A stretch of 64,000 bases of DNA from Haliscomenobacter sp. (GTDB lineage: Bacteria; Bacteroidota; Bacteroidia; Chitinophagales; Saprospiraceae), in contig JADJPL010000004.1 of NCBI GenBank assembly GCA_016713275.1, positions 505,819-569,818 on the forward strand, written 5' to 3'. The notes beneath the pieces are model-generated. The model had not been told where the DNA came from. It saw only the letters and a list, made by a program, of their open reading frames with translations, and ran no database searches. The translations under genes were made by a program, and so were the position numbers. Below, one piece after another: positions 20,001-28,090 of the stretch. The first letter of the stretch is position 1. Each line of letters starts with the position of its first letter.

Positions 20001-20490
20001 TACCCTTGGGCGCTTCGCTGCCGGTGAGCACAACGGGGGTATTCTGGTCGTTGCAATAGCCGCCGCCGAGGCCGGTAAAGAAAATGGGCGCCACTTCCAT
20101 CTCAATTTCATTGCTCGTAGCCGTAGCCGGGTCGGCACAGGGGTCACTGCTGGTCATCACCACAGTGATCACATCGCCGTCGGCGAGGGCAGCGTCCACA
20201 TATACTTGCCCGGGCTCCCCTTGTTCGGGATTGCCGACGGGGTTGCCGTTTTTGTACCATTGGTAAATGCCTCCACTGCTGCCGTCGTTGACAGGCGTGG
20301 CCGAAAAGGTGACGGGCGTGCTGGCCCTGATGCTGTTGCCTGGGTCGGCGGCGATGGACACGGAGGGGGGTACCAACGAAGGCAATATGCCGCAACCGCC
20401 GGAAAGGGTCACATTGTTGGAACAGGGATACAAAGACCCAAAACCAGTACGGCAGCTCCGAGGCACTACCAAACAGGGTGCAGGCGCCAA
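14089..20490 (-). CDS. Giant T9SS protein A, segment 2: Ig-like domains, two seven-bladed RCC1-type propellers, HYR-type domains
   Basis: The longest uninterrupted frame of the giant gene (2,133 codons). After Ig-like units (VSIAADPGNSIRASTPVTFS) come two blocks of seven RCC1-like repeats with the core SLAIKTDGTLWAWGxNxxG: about residues 285-620 and 690-1085. Each repeat ends PVQVGTDTDW, so two seven-bladed propellers are predicted. They are separated by a GPGITDNGDGTATFDPAAAG module. Next come Cys-rich beta domains (CTEDDTFTADVTVTFAAKP), an HYR-like unit (DNEAPTASCKSPFSITLN) and, from about 15060 down, the cassette shared with gene B (SAPLYTSWIGKCNVGTLAVP). Likely a surface adhesin or matrix protein; binding partner unknown. 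Its first residues are out of frame with segment 1. Confidence 0.85.
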   Translation of the reverse strand: MAPAPCLVVPRSCRTGFGSLYPCSNNVTLSGGCGILPSLVPPSVSIAADPGNSIRASTPVTFSATPVNDGSSGGIYQWYKNGNPVGNPEQGEPGQVYVDAALADGDVITVVMTSSDPCADPATATSNEIEMEVAPIFFTGLGGGYCNDQNTPVVLTGSEAPKGTFSGPGITDNGDGTALFVPAEAGTGGKIAYTVGGASTAQPVAVYRCGQFGFTGLAESYCDLEEPVTLIGSLAPEGFFDGPGVTDNGDGTAAFDPRATGKIGNNKVRYLFTENFNGAWVKIAAGRNHSLAIKTDGTLWAWGSNEDGQLGDGSTTQSNIPLQIGADNNWQDIAAGSGFSLAIKSDGTLWAWGKNNFGALGIGNYDNSSIPVQVGMGTDWVAISARHQGGHALALKADGTLWAWGNNFQGALGIGNNDNDRNIPTQVGSDSDWSTISAGSSYSMALKTNGTLWTWGGNSAGHLGLGNNTNTNTPTQVGLDTDWKSIDAGAFRSHALKTDGTLWGWGYNGFNVPVQVGTDGDWKGAASYGHTLAIKTDGTLWAWGDNSDGQLGIGNNINTATPTQVGSENKWSEISASEHSLAIKADGTLWTWGSNSEGQLGDATSVGKNAPIQAVSVSTIGEVGIFKCPQFTGLDDAYCSSDATITLVGNYGPESTFSGPGITDNGDGTATFDPAAAGTGGEITYSVSNTPWTAISAGADHNLALKGDGTLWGWGYNGYEVLGNGTDVDSNVPVQAGTDTDWAAVSAGEYHSLGVKTNGTLWAWGYDDYGEAGGSSSAIPVQIGTDTDWAKVEGGSYRSFGIKTNGTLWAWGYNGGVFGDGSSDDSDTPVQIGTDANWASVSTFSEGNHVLGVRTDGTLWAWGYNYYGELGNGTFNGSNVPVQIGAATDWAKAKAGAYHSLAIKTDGTLYAWGYNTSGELGIGNEDDSNVPVLVGTGWADISSGYYASLGIKTDGTLWGWGYNYYGQSGNGTSDDSNVPVQAGTATNWSQIEASDGFAVGLQSDGNLWAWGYNGDGYLGDGTFDDSTVPVRIGEEVVPFTATQSVAVLLAPNSISLANISAADCNSTTCTEDDTFTADVTVTFAAKPATGMLSLSGPTLVGSVPPVHVDDLVGNTHTFTGVTMKADGANIELSAAFSEGCAYTEQEAAYAPACGGFLTTNIEVTGFTNPDFNGTFFPAGISNGAPAWKRSPGGFYLDMFIIYDDSDKRWIIGEEGSISENVGGSPTELPCTGWEDLNGSGTPTLSGSCGLITSQSLDCAITNITIANTSGCNDNSTVASNDDYFTTDVTVTFAYAPAGATLTLKSGNTVLATTQADLTCTTTYTFEDVQLPANGQDVVLTASFSDDCTYTSGVLMSAPQDCSCEPTSAFTLCSEDLELHVAPGACSATTMYMVTANGAPAPLYSYAFSGATTGSGDGTGSGSTFGLGITTVTITAVNDCGTATCSFKITVADNEAPTASCKSPFSITLNSEGKYTLAAAEVNNNSTDNCGITEYSLSKTDFTCADIGKHMVTLTVKDAAGLTDECTVEITVLAGEACISAIDKKDGPSIEDPCTCSSIQDYFDEEIIITGNSNTETWMLETNTGLIDPNTGMPFPAMTTQFVSIGNNQYSLVGRHQSGTGYSITATSAFYPGVTLAIDNICYYPNPVILDLPGVVSPNAAPFTVTGRDNNPVVTGNGLFTLNGIPQGAAALAPNALSLAPKNLSQGTHTLAYRFDAGPAGSKDPADPGCAVTVEQTFQVAACGCSRVNVTLDPLTCTYALEAKNLVLGNCEAATVRVVDNNPSNGNIIDCAGEWTYGLFDGLGNLICWGKVVAEDKSAPLYTSWIGKCNVGTLAVPGQTELLNGQFTNSTAAFLCLNAEELFNKEQTWKDATSALFAGRPVFVDACHNNYCQCSTTLKATDELTYFTCDEIGSTYPGVPSGYEAWARLKRTFTATDCYGNFVQGYQHIYLVRPQAVTFGNELLKSLKYQVAQASCDAIVEDYDAPKDNCCGEVDYELDLACLVGGDKCAAPTAEEMLRLFKTRLRVEDSLDCTTGKGYTFFQDGVSSNYKLLGCNYSFDAQVVNTFPVCGNGKKVLVKLSYFDWCNPQEEHGLENCTYVLLKWYDNVKPTFEDVRKPSPLKRPFGDGTGSAYR

Positions 20491-23339
20491 AAAACACTAT
20501 TGGCATCCACTATGTCCCACGAGAATTCAGTCCAGTAAATACGTGCCCCGTCGGACCTGACCCAGGAAGGAGCACCATTGACTATCTCGTCGAAAAAATA
20601 CGTTCCGTTGAGATTGGGGGCACAACCGTCATCGGAAAACCCGCTGACGATAACATTCTGATAACACGGCACGAACACCTCCATCTCAATGGCATCGCTC
20701 GTGGCCGTGGCCGGGATAGCGCAGGGGTCGTTGCTGGTCATCACCACGGTGATGACGTCGCCGTCGGCGAGGGCATCGTCCAGATAAGTGGGGCTGTCCG
20801 TACCGACGTTGTTGTTGTTCTTTTTCCACTGGTAACTGGGCGCGGCGCCGCCATCCGTAGGCGTGGCCGAAAAGGTGACGGGCGTGCCGGTGGCGATGCT
20901 GTTGCCGGGGGCATCAGATACGATCCTGACCGCTGGAGTTACAATCAGCGCCTGTACCGCCTTCGGCTCGGAAACGGTGGTGTTGCTGTTTTTAGTGACG
21001 AGTACGTTGTAAACACCCGTCTGGCTCACGTTGAGACTCTCGGTGATGCTCAGGCATTCGGGATTGAGGCTGTACTTCATCACGGTAGCATCGGAAGCCG
21101 AGGCAATATCCTGATACGCCAGATAAAGCGCATCGCCGTCGGTGGCAAGGCTGGTAAACGATGTACTTCCAAGGCTCAAGCCCCGGCTGCCCACGTTCTG
21201 CCAACTTCCATTTTCAAATTTAATGACGCTCGTTTTGAAGTTCGCATCCCTGAACGCAAAATAAGGGATTCCATTACGGACGACCAGATCAGTATATAGT
21301 GTAATTTCTCCGGTGAAACCAACATTGCCCACCAAAATCCAATTGGTACCGTCGAACTTCATGACCACGCCTTGGTTTCCATTGTTAGGGTCACGGTATG
21401 CCACGTAGGGAATGCTGCCGTCGAGGGCCAGTTTCATCGCAGCGGCGATCCCTCCATTAAATTCCTCGTTACCCACGGGTGTCCAGTCGCCGTTATCCAA
21501 TTTCTTTACTGTAATTTTATTGTTCTCCGTAAAAGCTGTGTAGAGCACATTATCACTGAAAACTAAATTAAGATTAAAAACAGGTCCGGCAGAGACTGTA
21601 AGGGAGTTGCCCGCCGCTACCCAATCGGCGCCGTCGAAACGCAGGACGGTGGCTTTATTACCATTGCTCCAGTCCTCATAGGCAATGTATAGGTTGCCGC
21701 CCCCGTTTACTAAATTTAGTTGGCCGATATTCCCGGGTGAAAAATTGGGCGGACCTACCTGCATCCAGGCACCTCCTTCAAATTTCACCACGTTCGCTCT
21801 TGCAGACAACGTGTATGCCACATGCGGCACGCCGTTCACAAAGGCCAGTCTGGAGACATCTACGGACTGGCCTTGTTGCCTATTGATTATCCCCGGGTTG
21901 CCGACGGCCTCCCATTCGCTGCCGGTCCATTTGCGTACCGTAATGTTCTTACCTGCCGGCAAAAAGTCTTGATACGATATGTAGGGGGTAGTCCCGTCAA
22001 CAGCCAGGTCGATTTCTGCTGCATCATAGGGCGTAAACCCTGGATCGCCCACGCTTTGCCAGCCCTGCCAGCAGTAAGTGGCGGCGGGATCGGCGGGTAC
22101 GCTCAGGGGGGTGCTGCTGCCGTTGCAGAAGGTCTCGTCCCCGTCAATAAAAATGGGGATGATGACCGTCATCGGAATGCTGTTGCTGACGGCCTGCGAG
22201 GGGTCGGCGCAGGCGTCGGCCACAGTCATTTCGCAGGTAATCACATCGCCGTTGGCCAGGGTGGTGGTGGTGTAGGTGCGCCCGTTTTCGCCAAGTACGA
22301 TATTGTTGTTGTTTTTCCAGACATAGACGGGATTGGCGCCGCCGTTGGTGGGGCTGGCCGTGAAGGTCACGCTCGTGCCGATGTTCACGCTGTTGCCCGG
22401 CGAGACCGCAATAGACACCGAGGGGGTTACCACCGGGGAGGCGCTGACGCCATCTGGCGCTGTCCAGTTAGAGGTGGTTCCGGTCAGGGCAAAGTTCGTG
22501 AGCGTGCCGTTGAGGCCGTTTCCACTTCCGTCGAGCAAACTGGTTTCGGTGGGGTTGGCGCCGTCAGCAATGCCCTGGTTAAACTGGTAGTAGGCCACCA
22601 GTCCCGGCCTCGCTCCACAGAATTCCACGGTGGCGTTGGCCAGGATTTCTGCGGGGGTGCGCACCACGTTCCAGAGGCGGACTTCGTCGATGCTGCCCTG
22701 AAAAAACTGTGAACCGCCCGGGTCGGCCCCGATGGCGAGGGGAGCATTGTGAATGGCCGAAGTCTTGGTGAAGGTGGTCACCGGCAATCCGTCAATGTAC
22801 ATGGTGGCATTGCCGACGCCCGGAGGGCCGAAGGTCAGGGCTACGTGGTGCCAGTTGCCATCCACCACGCTGGTATTGGTACCGGCGGTGTGTATTTGCC
22901 CATTGCCCCAATCATACACCGTCAGGACGTTGTCGTTGAGGTACAGTCCGAAGGCATTGGGTTTGGTCACCAGCGCCCGGAATCCGCTGCCGGCATTGGT
23001 CGTTTTGAGCAGCAGTTCGATGGCGCCCGTGGTGAAGGAGAAGGCCGAAGGTTGACCGCAGTTGACGAGGTCGTCGGCGCCGTCGAAGTACAGGGCTTCG
23101 CCGGGCGAACCGTCCGGATTTGGCATTACTTCTTGGTTGGCTCTGCTCATCAACCCTCGACTGGATTGAACCAGAGGCAAGGCCTTACCAAAAAACTCCG
23201 GATGAGCAGCATCCCTGAATAATGAAAATCCACCAAGCAGCCGGCCGTCTTTTCCATAAACCAACAGCGCAGTAGCCATTATAGAGGCCAGTAACAAAAC
23301 GGGCCAGAGTACGTTGTTTGGGTAAAGATTTCTTTTCAT
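20466..23339 (-). CDS. Giant T9SS protein A, segment 1: signal peptide, LamG/concanavalin-like domain, propeller repeats
   Basis: True 5' end of the giant gene (total restored length about 4,330 codons, 10347-23339). MKRNLYPNNVLWPVLLLASI with following hydrophobics is a Sec signal. Residues about 60-230 are a LamG-like lectin fold (ALYFDGADDLVNCGQPSAFS; GNWHHVALTFGPPGVGNATM; SIDEVRLWNVVRTPAEILAN). An Ig-like unit (VTPSVSIAVSPGNSVNIGTS) and a propeller of about six repeats follow (DGTTPYISYQDF, GVPHVAYTLS, NGGNLYIAYEDW, DGSIPYVAYRDP, NGIPYFAFRDA, DGDALYLAYQDI). Another Ig-like unit comes last. The frame fails near 20480-20490. Gene B lies upstream in the same orientation, but the regulator gene (+) lies between them. 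Confidence 0.87.
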   Translation of the reverse strand: MKRNLYPNNVLWPVLLLASIMATALLVYGKDGRLLGGFSLFRDAAHPEFFGKALPLVQSSRGLMSRANQEVMPNPDGSPGEALYFDGADDLVNCGQPSAFSFTTGAIELLLKTTNAGSGFRALVTKPNAFGLYLNDNVLTVYDWGNGQIHTAGTNTSVVDGNWHHVALTFGPPGVGNATMYIDGLPVTTFTKTSAIHNAPLAIGADPGGSQFFQGSIDEVRLWNVVRTPAEILANATVEFCGARPGLVAYYQFNQGIADGANPTETSLLDGSGNGLNGTLTNFALTGTTSNWTAPDGVSASPVVTPSVSIAVSPGNSVNIGTSVTFTASPTNGGANPVYVWKNNNNIVLGENGRTYTTTTLANGDVITCEMTVADACADPSQAVSNSIPMTVIIPIFIDGDETFCNGSSTPLSVPADPAATYCWQGWQSVGDPGFTPYDAAEIDLAVDGTTPYISYQDFLPAGKNITVRKWTGSEWEAVGNPGIINRQQGQSVDVSRLAFVNGVPHVAYTLSARANVVKFEGGAWMQVGPPNFSPGNIGQLNLVNGGGNLYIAYEDWSNGNKATVLRFDGADWVAAGNSLTVSAGPVFNLNLVFSDNVLYTAFTENNKITVKKLDNGDWTPVGNEEFNGGIAAAMKLALDGSIPYVAYRDPNNGNQGVVMKFDGTNWILVGNVGFTGEITLYTDLVVRNGIPYFAFRDANFKTSVIKFENGSWQNVGSRGLSLGSTSFTSLATDGDALYLAYQDIASASDATVMKYSLNPECLSITESLNVSQTGVYNVLVTKNSNTTVSEPKAVQALIVTPAVRIVSDAPGNSIATGTPVTFSATPTDGGAAPSYQWKKNNNNVGTDSPTYLDDALADGDVITVVMTSNDPCAIPATATSDAIEMEVFVPCYQNVIVSGFSDDGCAPNLNGTYFFDEIVNGAPSWVRSDGARIYWTEFSWDIVDANSVFWRLHPVW

Positions 23340-24085
23340 GAGAATGATTAATTTTTAGCGCCATATCAAAAGCAGCTAAGCATAGGATTCGCACCTGGGT
23401 CGTGTTCCAATGCGATAGCAAAACTTACCAAATCCTTGCTCTTTGCTTTCGTGTGGTCAAAATTGGATTAAGGTCGTCGTCATAGGTCGTAAGAACTGGC
23501 CAAAGCTCGCACCAGAAGGAAGAAGGAACAAAAAAGGGGGGTGGACAATCGGGTGGACAATCCCAAATAGCCTCTTTTCCCTGCTTACTTTTGCCCTTAT
23601 AAAAATATCGCAAGCATTTATTGACAATTAGCAGAACCGGCCGTTTTTAAACCTAGGGAACGACGCCTGTGGCTGATAGCGCGCACGCAACGACTGGCCC
23701 ATCAGCCGAGGCGAAAGGATGTCTATAACGATTGACGCCCCCCGCTGGTAATACGAACCCAACGATTGGCCTATAACCGGCCAGGTTTGCGGTAAAAAGG
23801 AAAACAGGACAATGGCATGGAACCTTATCCATCGAACAGGCAAATAAAGGGAGTCGTTTCCTTAACGGAACGTTTCGGAAAAGAACGTACAGGTCGTCGC
23901 ATTTTTGCAAAGGGTTTTCATGAGATATTCAGATCGTACCAGCGTTCACGATGGAACATGGTAACAAAGTTCGCTCTGGGTGGAGGCAAGCACAAAAAAA
24001 GCGGGGGGACAATCGGGTAGACAATTGTTGCCAGCATCTTTCCAATGCTTAATTTTGCACTGGTTAAACACCTCGGACACCCACC
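23340..24085. other. Divergent intergenic region with two related upstream motifs
   Basis: 746 bp between giant gene A (-) and the propeller regulator (+). I see no convincing gene. GGACAATCGGGTGGACAAT (near 23542) recurs as GGACAATCGGGTAGACAAT (near 24008). Each is preceded by a poly-A and G-run and followed within about 30-50 bp by TAnnTTTG (TACTTTTG at 23586-23593; TAATTTTG at 24050-24057). Only the second is followed by a gene. Confidence 0.6.
24028..24057 (+). promoter_or_regulatory. Bacteroidota-type promoter of the propeller regulator
   Basis: TTG (24028-24030), 19 nt, then TAATTTTG (24050-24057): an exact match to the -33/-7 pattern used by the Bacteroidota primary sigma factor. It lies 28 nt before the ATG at 24086. 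Confidence 0.7.
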
Positions 24086-27000
24086 ATGACACTACATAGA
24101 CTGCTTTTCACCTGCCTGACCCTGCTTGGAGTTCAGATGGCAGCACAGCACCCTGCTCTGCAACCAATTGGCGTTGAGCAAGGGCTACCTCAGGGTTTCG
24201 TCACCTGCATCGCCCAGGATAAAGAAGGATTCATCTGGATGGGTACCCCCACTGGCGGTTTGAGCCGGTACGATGGGTATCGTTTTTGGAATTGCTCCTC
24301 CAATCCTTTTGATCCAAACTCCTATCCGGGAATTTTATTTATTCCATCGCCGATCTGGATGACTACCTCTTTGCCGGTACGATGTGGGATGGCGCCAACC
24401 TGTACCACAAAAAAACAGGGCGTTTCTTTCGCTTGCCATTCATCGCCAATCCTACTTCCACCCCCCAATCGACTATTAAAAATAGAACGCGCTTGCCGGG
24501 GCCTTCCTCCGCGTTACTGGCCAAGAGTCCAGATGGATCCTTGTGGGTGCGGTCACACCGCCACCCGGTTGGCGCCTTTTGGCTGAGCCGGGTCATCGTA
24601 CCCCAAGGGTTTTGGGAAAACCTGCCTCTGGCTACTCCAGAGGAACAAGCTAAGTGGCTGGCCCAAATACAGGTGCAAAGCTGGCCGATGGATAATCTGT
24701 TCACTGGCCTTTTAGAAGATGAAAGCACGCTATGCCGGGTCGACGGTAACCAGGTACTTGCCTGGAGAAAGGACCAATGGCAGCCATTACCCGTTCCAGG
24801 AGGCTTACCCAAGCAACTATCCCGCCAAATTCCAGATAAATTTGATCCCGGCGCCAATTATTGGCAAACAACCCATGGTGAAATCTGGCGTTCTTCTGGC
24901 GGCGGTTTGCATTGGCAAAAAGTGGATAATGTGCCCCCTGGGATGATGGTACTTCAGTTGGAAAAAGGATTTGCCTTAACCAGGCTTCAGGACCGCTATC
25001 AAGCTTTTGCCATTAAGCGCTCCCCATGGCGTATTCTTTTTTCCAAGCCGCTTTGGACCATCGAGATTAAAGATGAACGCACCATTTGGCTGCTCGACTC
25101 AAGCAAAAACCTTTGGTCGGTGAATGGGGTTTCAGGGGTAACCAAGTTTAACCCGCTTACGACTGTATTTAATGCTAATACAAACGAAAAAAACAGGTTT
25201 GATCGGCCTTTTCTTACTACTCCCAGAGGCGTACTGGTGTTTAACAACTACCCGAATATCGGGCTCAGCATCTCCGGAGCACCGCAAGAATATGTTGATT
25301 TTCTCCAATCCGTCCTTTCCAGCGACCGGATAAGATGGGGCATCGTTCGATCGGATGGCCGCAACAAAGTCTGGATTGGAGCAAGTAACCAGCTGATCCT
25401 GGCTGATCTGGACTCCCGCTTGGTAAAATCCTATCGCCTACCCTACCACAGCAAAATTCAGCATCCGCCGAATGAGTTTTTAGTAAACCCTGATGGCTCG
25501 ATCCTCTTCCCTTTGGGAGGGGTCCTGATGCACCTCGATCCTGACACTAATGCCGCAATGGGTTTGGACTTTTCCCACGTTGGCCTCGATGGTTTGCAAA
25601 TTTATGCGGTCGAAAAAACGGCGGATCAGTCCATCTGGCTGGGCACCGACGACGGCTTGCTGCGCATTTTTCCCAATCCTGAACAACACCTGCGGACCAG
25701 CCAACTGCAAGCATCTACCTCAGCGCAACCGCTTGCTTTCCCCGTTTTTAAAGCCAAAACCGCCCTCTACAAAACCAACCCCAGCAATCCCAAAAGCTTG
25801 CGCCACAACTTTACCGTCAGTCTTTTGACCGACCCCAAAGACGCCAACATCCTTTGGGTTGCGACAAAAGGCGGTGGGCTTAATGCTTTTGATATCCGCA
25901 CTGGGCAATTTACCCATATTCCTACCCCCGATAATGTCATCTATGGCATTCTGCCCGATCACGCCGGCAACCTGTGGCTCAGTTCCAACAAAGGGTTGAT
26001 CCGTTACAACCTGAAGACGGGAACAATTAAAAGCTTCCATAAATCCGATGGCCTCCAGGACGACGAATTCAATACCTCCGCTTTCGCCAAAGATGGTAAT
26101 GGATTCCTCTATTTTGGGGGAGTCAATGGGATGAACGTTTTTGACCCAGCCCATATCAAAACCAACCCAAACCGGCCCAAAGTTCGCTTCACCGGGCTAA
26201 TAATCAACGACAAACCGGTTGAAGCCGGCGACAGCACCGGTATTCTAAAAGAAAATATCGTCTTTTGTAAATCCATCACGCTGCCGTTTCACCAAAACAA
26301 CATCACCCTGGAATTTGCCGCTTTGGAGTTCACCGCCCCCTCCAAGAACCAGTACAAGTATTGGCTGAAAGGGCTGGAAAAGAAAAAGGAAATCCACCTC
26401 AGCACCGAACCGCAAGCCACTTATTTCAGCCTGCCTCCGGGGAAATATACCTTTATTGTCTATGGTTCCAATAACGACGGCGTATGGTCGGAAAAACCCG
26501 CCTCGATTCGCATCCGGATCCTGCCTCCATGGTACCGGCATTGGCTGGCCTATTTGTGTTATATCGCAATCGTTTCCAGCCTGGGCATTTGGCTTTGGAG
26601 GCTACGGGAAAAACGAAAAAAGCTGGAATACCACCTTGCGCTCGAACAGCAAGAGGCTAAACTCCAGGCCGAAATTCACCGGCATGAATTGAAAGAACTG
26701 GAAAAACAACAGGAGATGGAACGCCAAAAGGCCGAGCACGAGCGGCAATTCCATCTGTTCAGGCTTGAGGAAACCACGCAACGCCTGCTGGAAAAAACGC
26801 GAATACTTGAAGAATTTGAAAGGCAACAATCCGTAAATGAGGACTTTGCCTCAAAAACCAGACTAGCAGCGTCCCCTATCCTTACCCGGGAAGACTGGGA
26901 GCAGTTCCAGGAGCGGTTCTCCAAAGTACACCCCAATTTCTTGCATCGATTAAACGCCCGTTTTCCAAGCCTGACCCCTTCGGAAACCCGTCTTATCCTG

Positions 27001-27144
27001 CTGATGAAGCTTGGCCTGGATACCTTGGGTATCGCCTCTATGCTTGGGATATCGCCCGACTCTGTTAAAAAAACCCGCCACCGCCTCCGCAGGAAGCTTA
27101 CAGCGCTCCAAATTTCCATGGAACAGCTTTTAAGCGAGGAGTAG
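24086..27144 (+). CDS. Membrane-anchored propeller/Y_Y_Y sensor with C-terminal HTH, one-base frameshift
   Basis: Restored product about 1,020 residues. Signal peptide (LLFTCLTLLGVQMAAQ), then Reg_prop propeller blades (GLPQGFVTCIAQDKEGFIWM; GILPDHAGNLWLSSNKGLIR) and a Y_Y_Y domain (LEFAALEFTAPSKNQYKYWL; GKYTFIVYGSNNDGVWSEKP). One TM helix follows (YLCYIAIVSSLGIWLW), then a charged coiled coil, and a LuxR-like HTH at the end (LTPSETRLILLMKLGLDTLG, then IASMLGISPDSVKKTRHR). It lacks a histidine kinase, so it is a one-component relative of hybrid two-component systems. A periplasmic ligand or secretion state is likely passed to DNA or a partner in the cytoplasm. The frame shifts near 24335 (CCGGGAATTTTATTTAT): the next frame reads NFIYSIADLDDYLFAGTMWD. 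It lies between the two giant T9SS genes. Confidence 0.82.
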
Positions 27145-27155
27145 AGCTTTTCCGG

Positions 27156-27232
27156 GGTTGGTGGTTGGTGGTTAGTGGTTGGTGGTTGAGTGCATTAGTG
27201 GTTAGGGGAGCAGGGAGCAGGGATAGGGGGTC
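27156..27232. repeat. Degenerate 7-bp tandem array
   Basis: GGTTGGTGGTTGGTGGTTAG-type repeats directly after the regulator stop codon, related to the array at 9871 and continuing into GGCGTAAGGCGTAAGGCGTA at 27235-27260. Confidence 0.75.
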
Positions 27233-27302
27233 TAAGGCGTAAGGCGTAAGGCGTAGGGCGTAAGGATGGCTGAGCGCCAAGGGGAAGGGATACAGCCCTC
27301 TG

Positions 27303-27417
27303 TTGGCTGTAGTCTGAAGACTACAGCTTGGGAAATCTTCAGATTGCCGCATCCTACTATGTTCGCTGTAGTCCTCAGACTACAGCTTGGGAAATCTTCA
27401 GATTGCCGCACGGCAGG
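27303..27417. repeat. Palindromic 59-bp tandem array, two units
   Basis: Units at 27303-27361 and 27362-27417 are near-identical to units of the five-copy array at 9952 and again precede the CGGGGTTATGGAC terminator, here 3' of giant gene B. Confidence 0.9.
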
Positions 27418-27437
27418 AAGCCACCCAGAAAACCAAA

Positions 27438-27472
27438 CGGGGTTATGGACTTGGTCCATAACCCCGTTTTTT
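27438..27472. terminator. Strong hairpin terminator downstream of giant gene B
   Basis: CGGGGTTATGGAC (27438-27450), TTG, GTCCATAACCCCG (27454-27466), then TTTTTT. Same hairpin as at 10247, so it was carried along in the duplication. Confidence 0.7.
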
Positions 27473-27537
27473 GGTGATTAGTGATTGGTGGTTAGTGGTT
27501 AGGAAGGAGCTTAACCACTAACCACTAACCACTAAAA

Positions 27538-27924
27538 TCACTCCAGTATAATCATCTTCTTCGTTGCCGTATACTCCCCTGCTTTCAGGGTGTAACTCAG
27601 TACCCCCGTGGCATTCAGCTCACTGGCTTTCAGCGTTACCTGGTTATGCCCTTGCGCAAACTGACCTTTCACTACCCGCAGTGTGCGGCCCGTTACATCC
27701 TGGATCGTCAGCGTTGCTTCTCCTGCAACTGGCAGGGTGAAACCGATCACCGTCTCGCCCTGGAAGGGGTTCGGGGTGTTCTGGTTTAAGGCGAAAAGCG
27801 TTGAGGCGTTAGGGCGTTGAGGCGTTAGGGCGAGGGATACGCTCAGGTAGTCGCCTCCCTGGCGGTACGCTTCCGCTGCCGTGATCCGGCTGTTGATGTT
27901 CAACACCTCGCTCAGGCTTGCCAA
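27538..27924 (-). CDS. Giant T9SS protein B, segment 4: T9SS type A sorting domain
   Basis: Final frame segment of the gene that begins at 34522. It encodes SRITAAEAYRQGGDYLSVSL, NTPNPFQGETVIGFTLPVAG and the closing KAGEYTATKKMIILE, i.e. the same T9SS C-terminal domain as protein A with few substitutions. Between 27924 and about 28090 the cohesin-like domain is present but damaged by several indels relative to copy A (for example GCCAATCCGCTTGG against GCCACATCCGCTTTGG), so the real coding region is continuous with segment 3. Confidence 0.83.
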   Translation of the reverse strand: MASLSEVLNINSRITAAEAYRQGGDYLSVSLALTPQRPNASTLFALNQNTPNPFQGETVIGFTLPVAGEATLTIQDVTGRTLRVVKGQFAQGHNQVTLKASELNATGVLSYTLKAGEYTATKKMIILE

Positions 27925-28090
27925 TCCGCTTGGCCTTCACCACCGTAGCCGAAGGCTTCCTGTCCCCGTAGGGCAAGGGTTGCTCCTGGCATCGCCGTTC
28001 CAACTCGCCGTCAGCATCCCTTCCTTCGCAAGATCCCAAAGTTTTCCGCTTTGGACGCTCCGTACTCGATGTCCACCAGTTCCACGTTGT

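Noticed and set aside
19624..20538. 304-codon plus-strand frame antisense to the RCC1 region
   Set aside because: Gly/Val/Arg-rich shadow of repetitive sense sequence; no homology to any family I know.
23443..24020. Small plus-strand frames upstream of the propeller regulator
   Set aside because: They span the duplicated poly-A/G motif and promoter, lack ribosome-binding context and have no conserved features.
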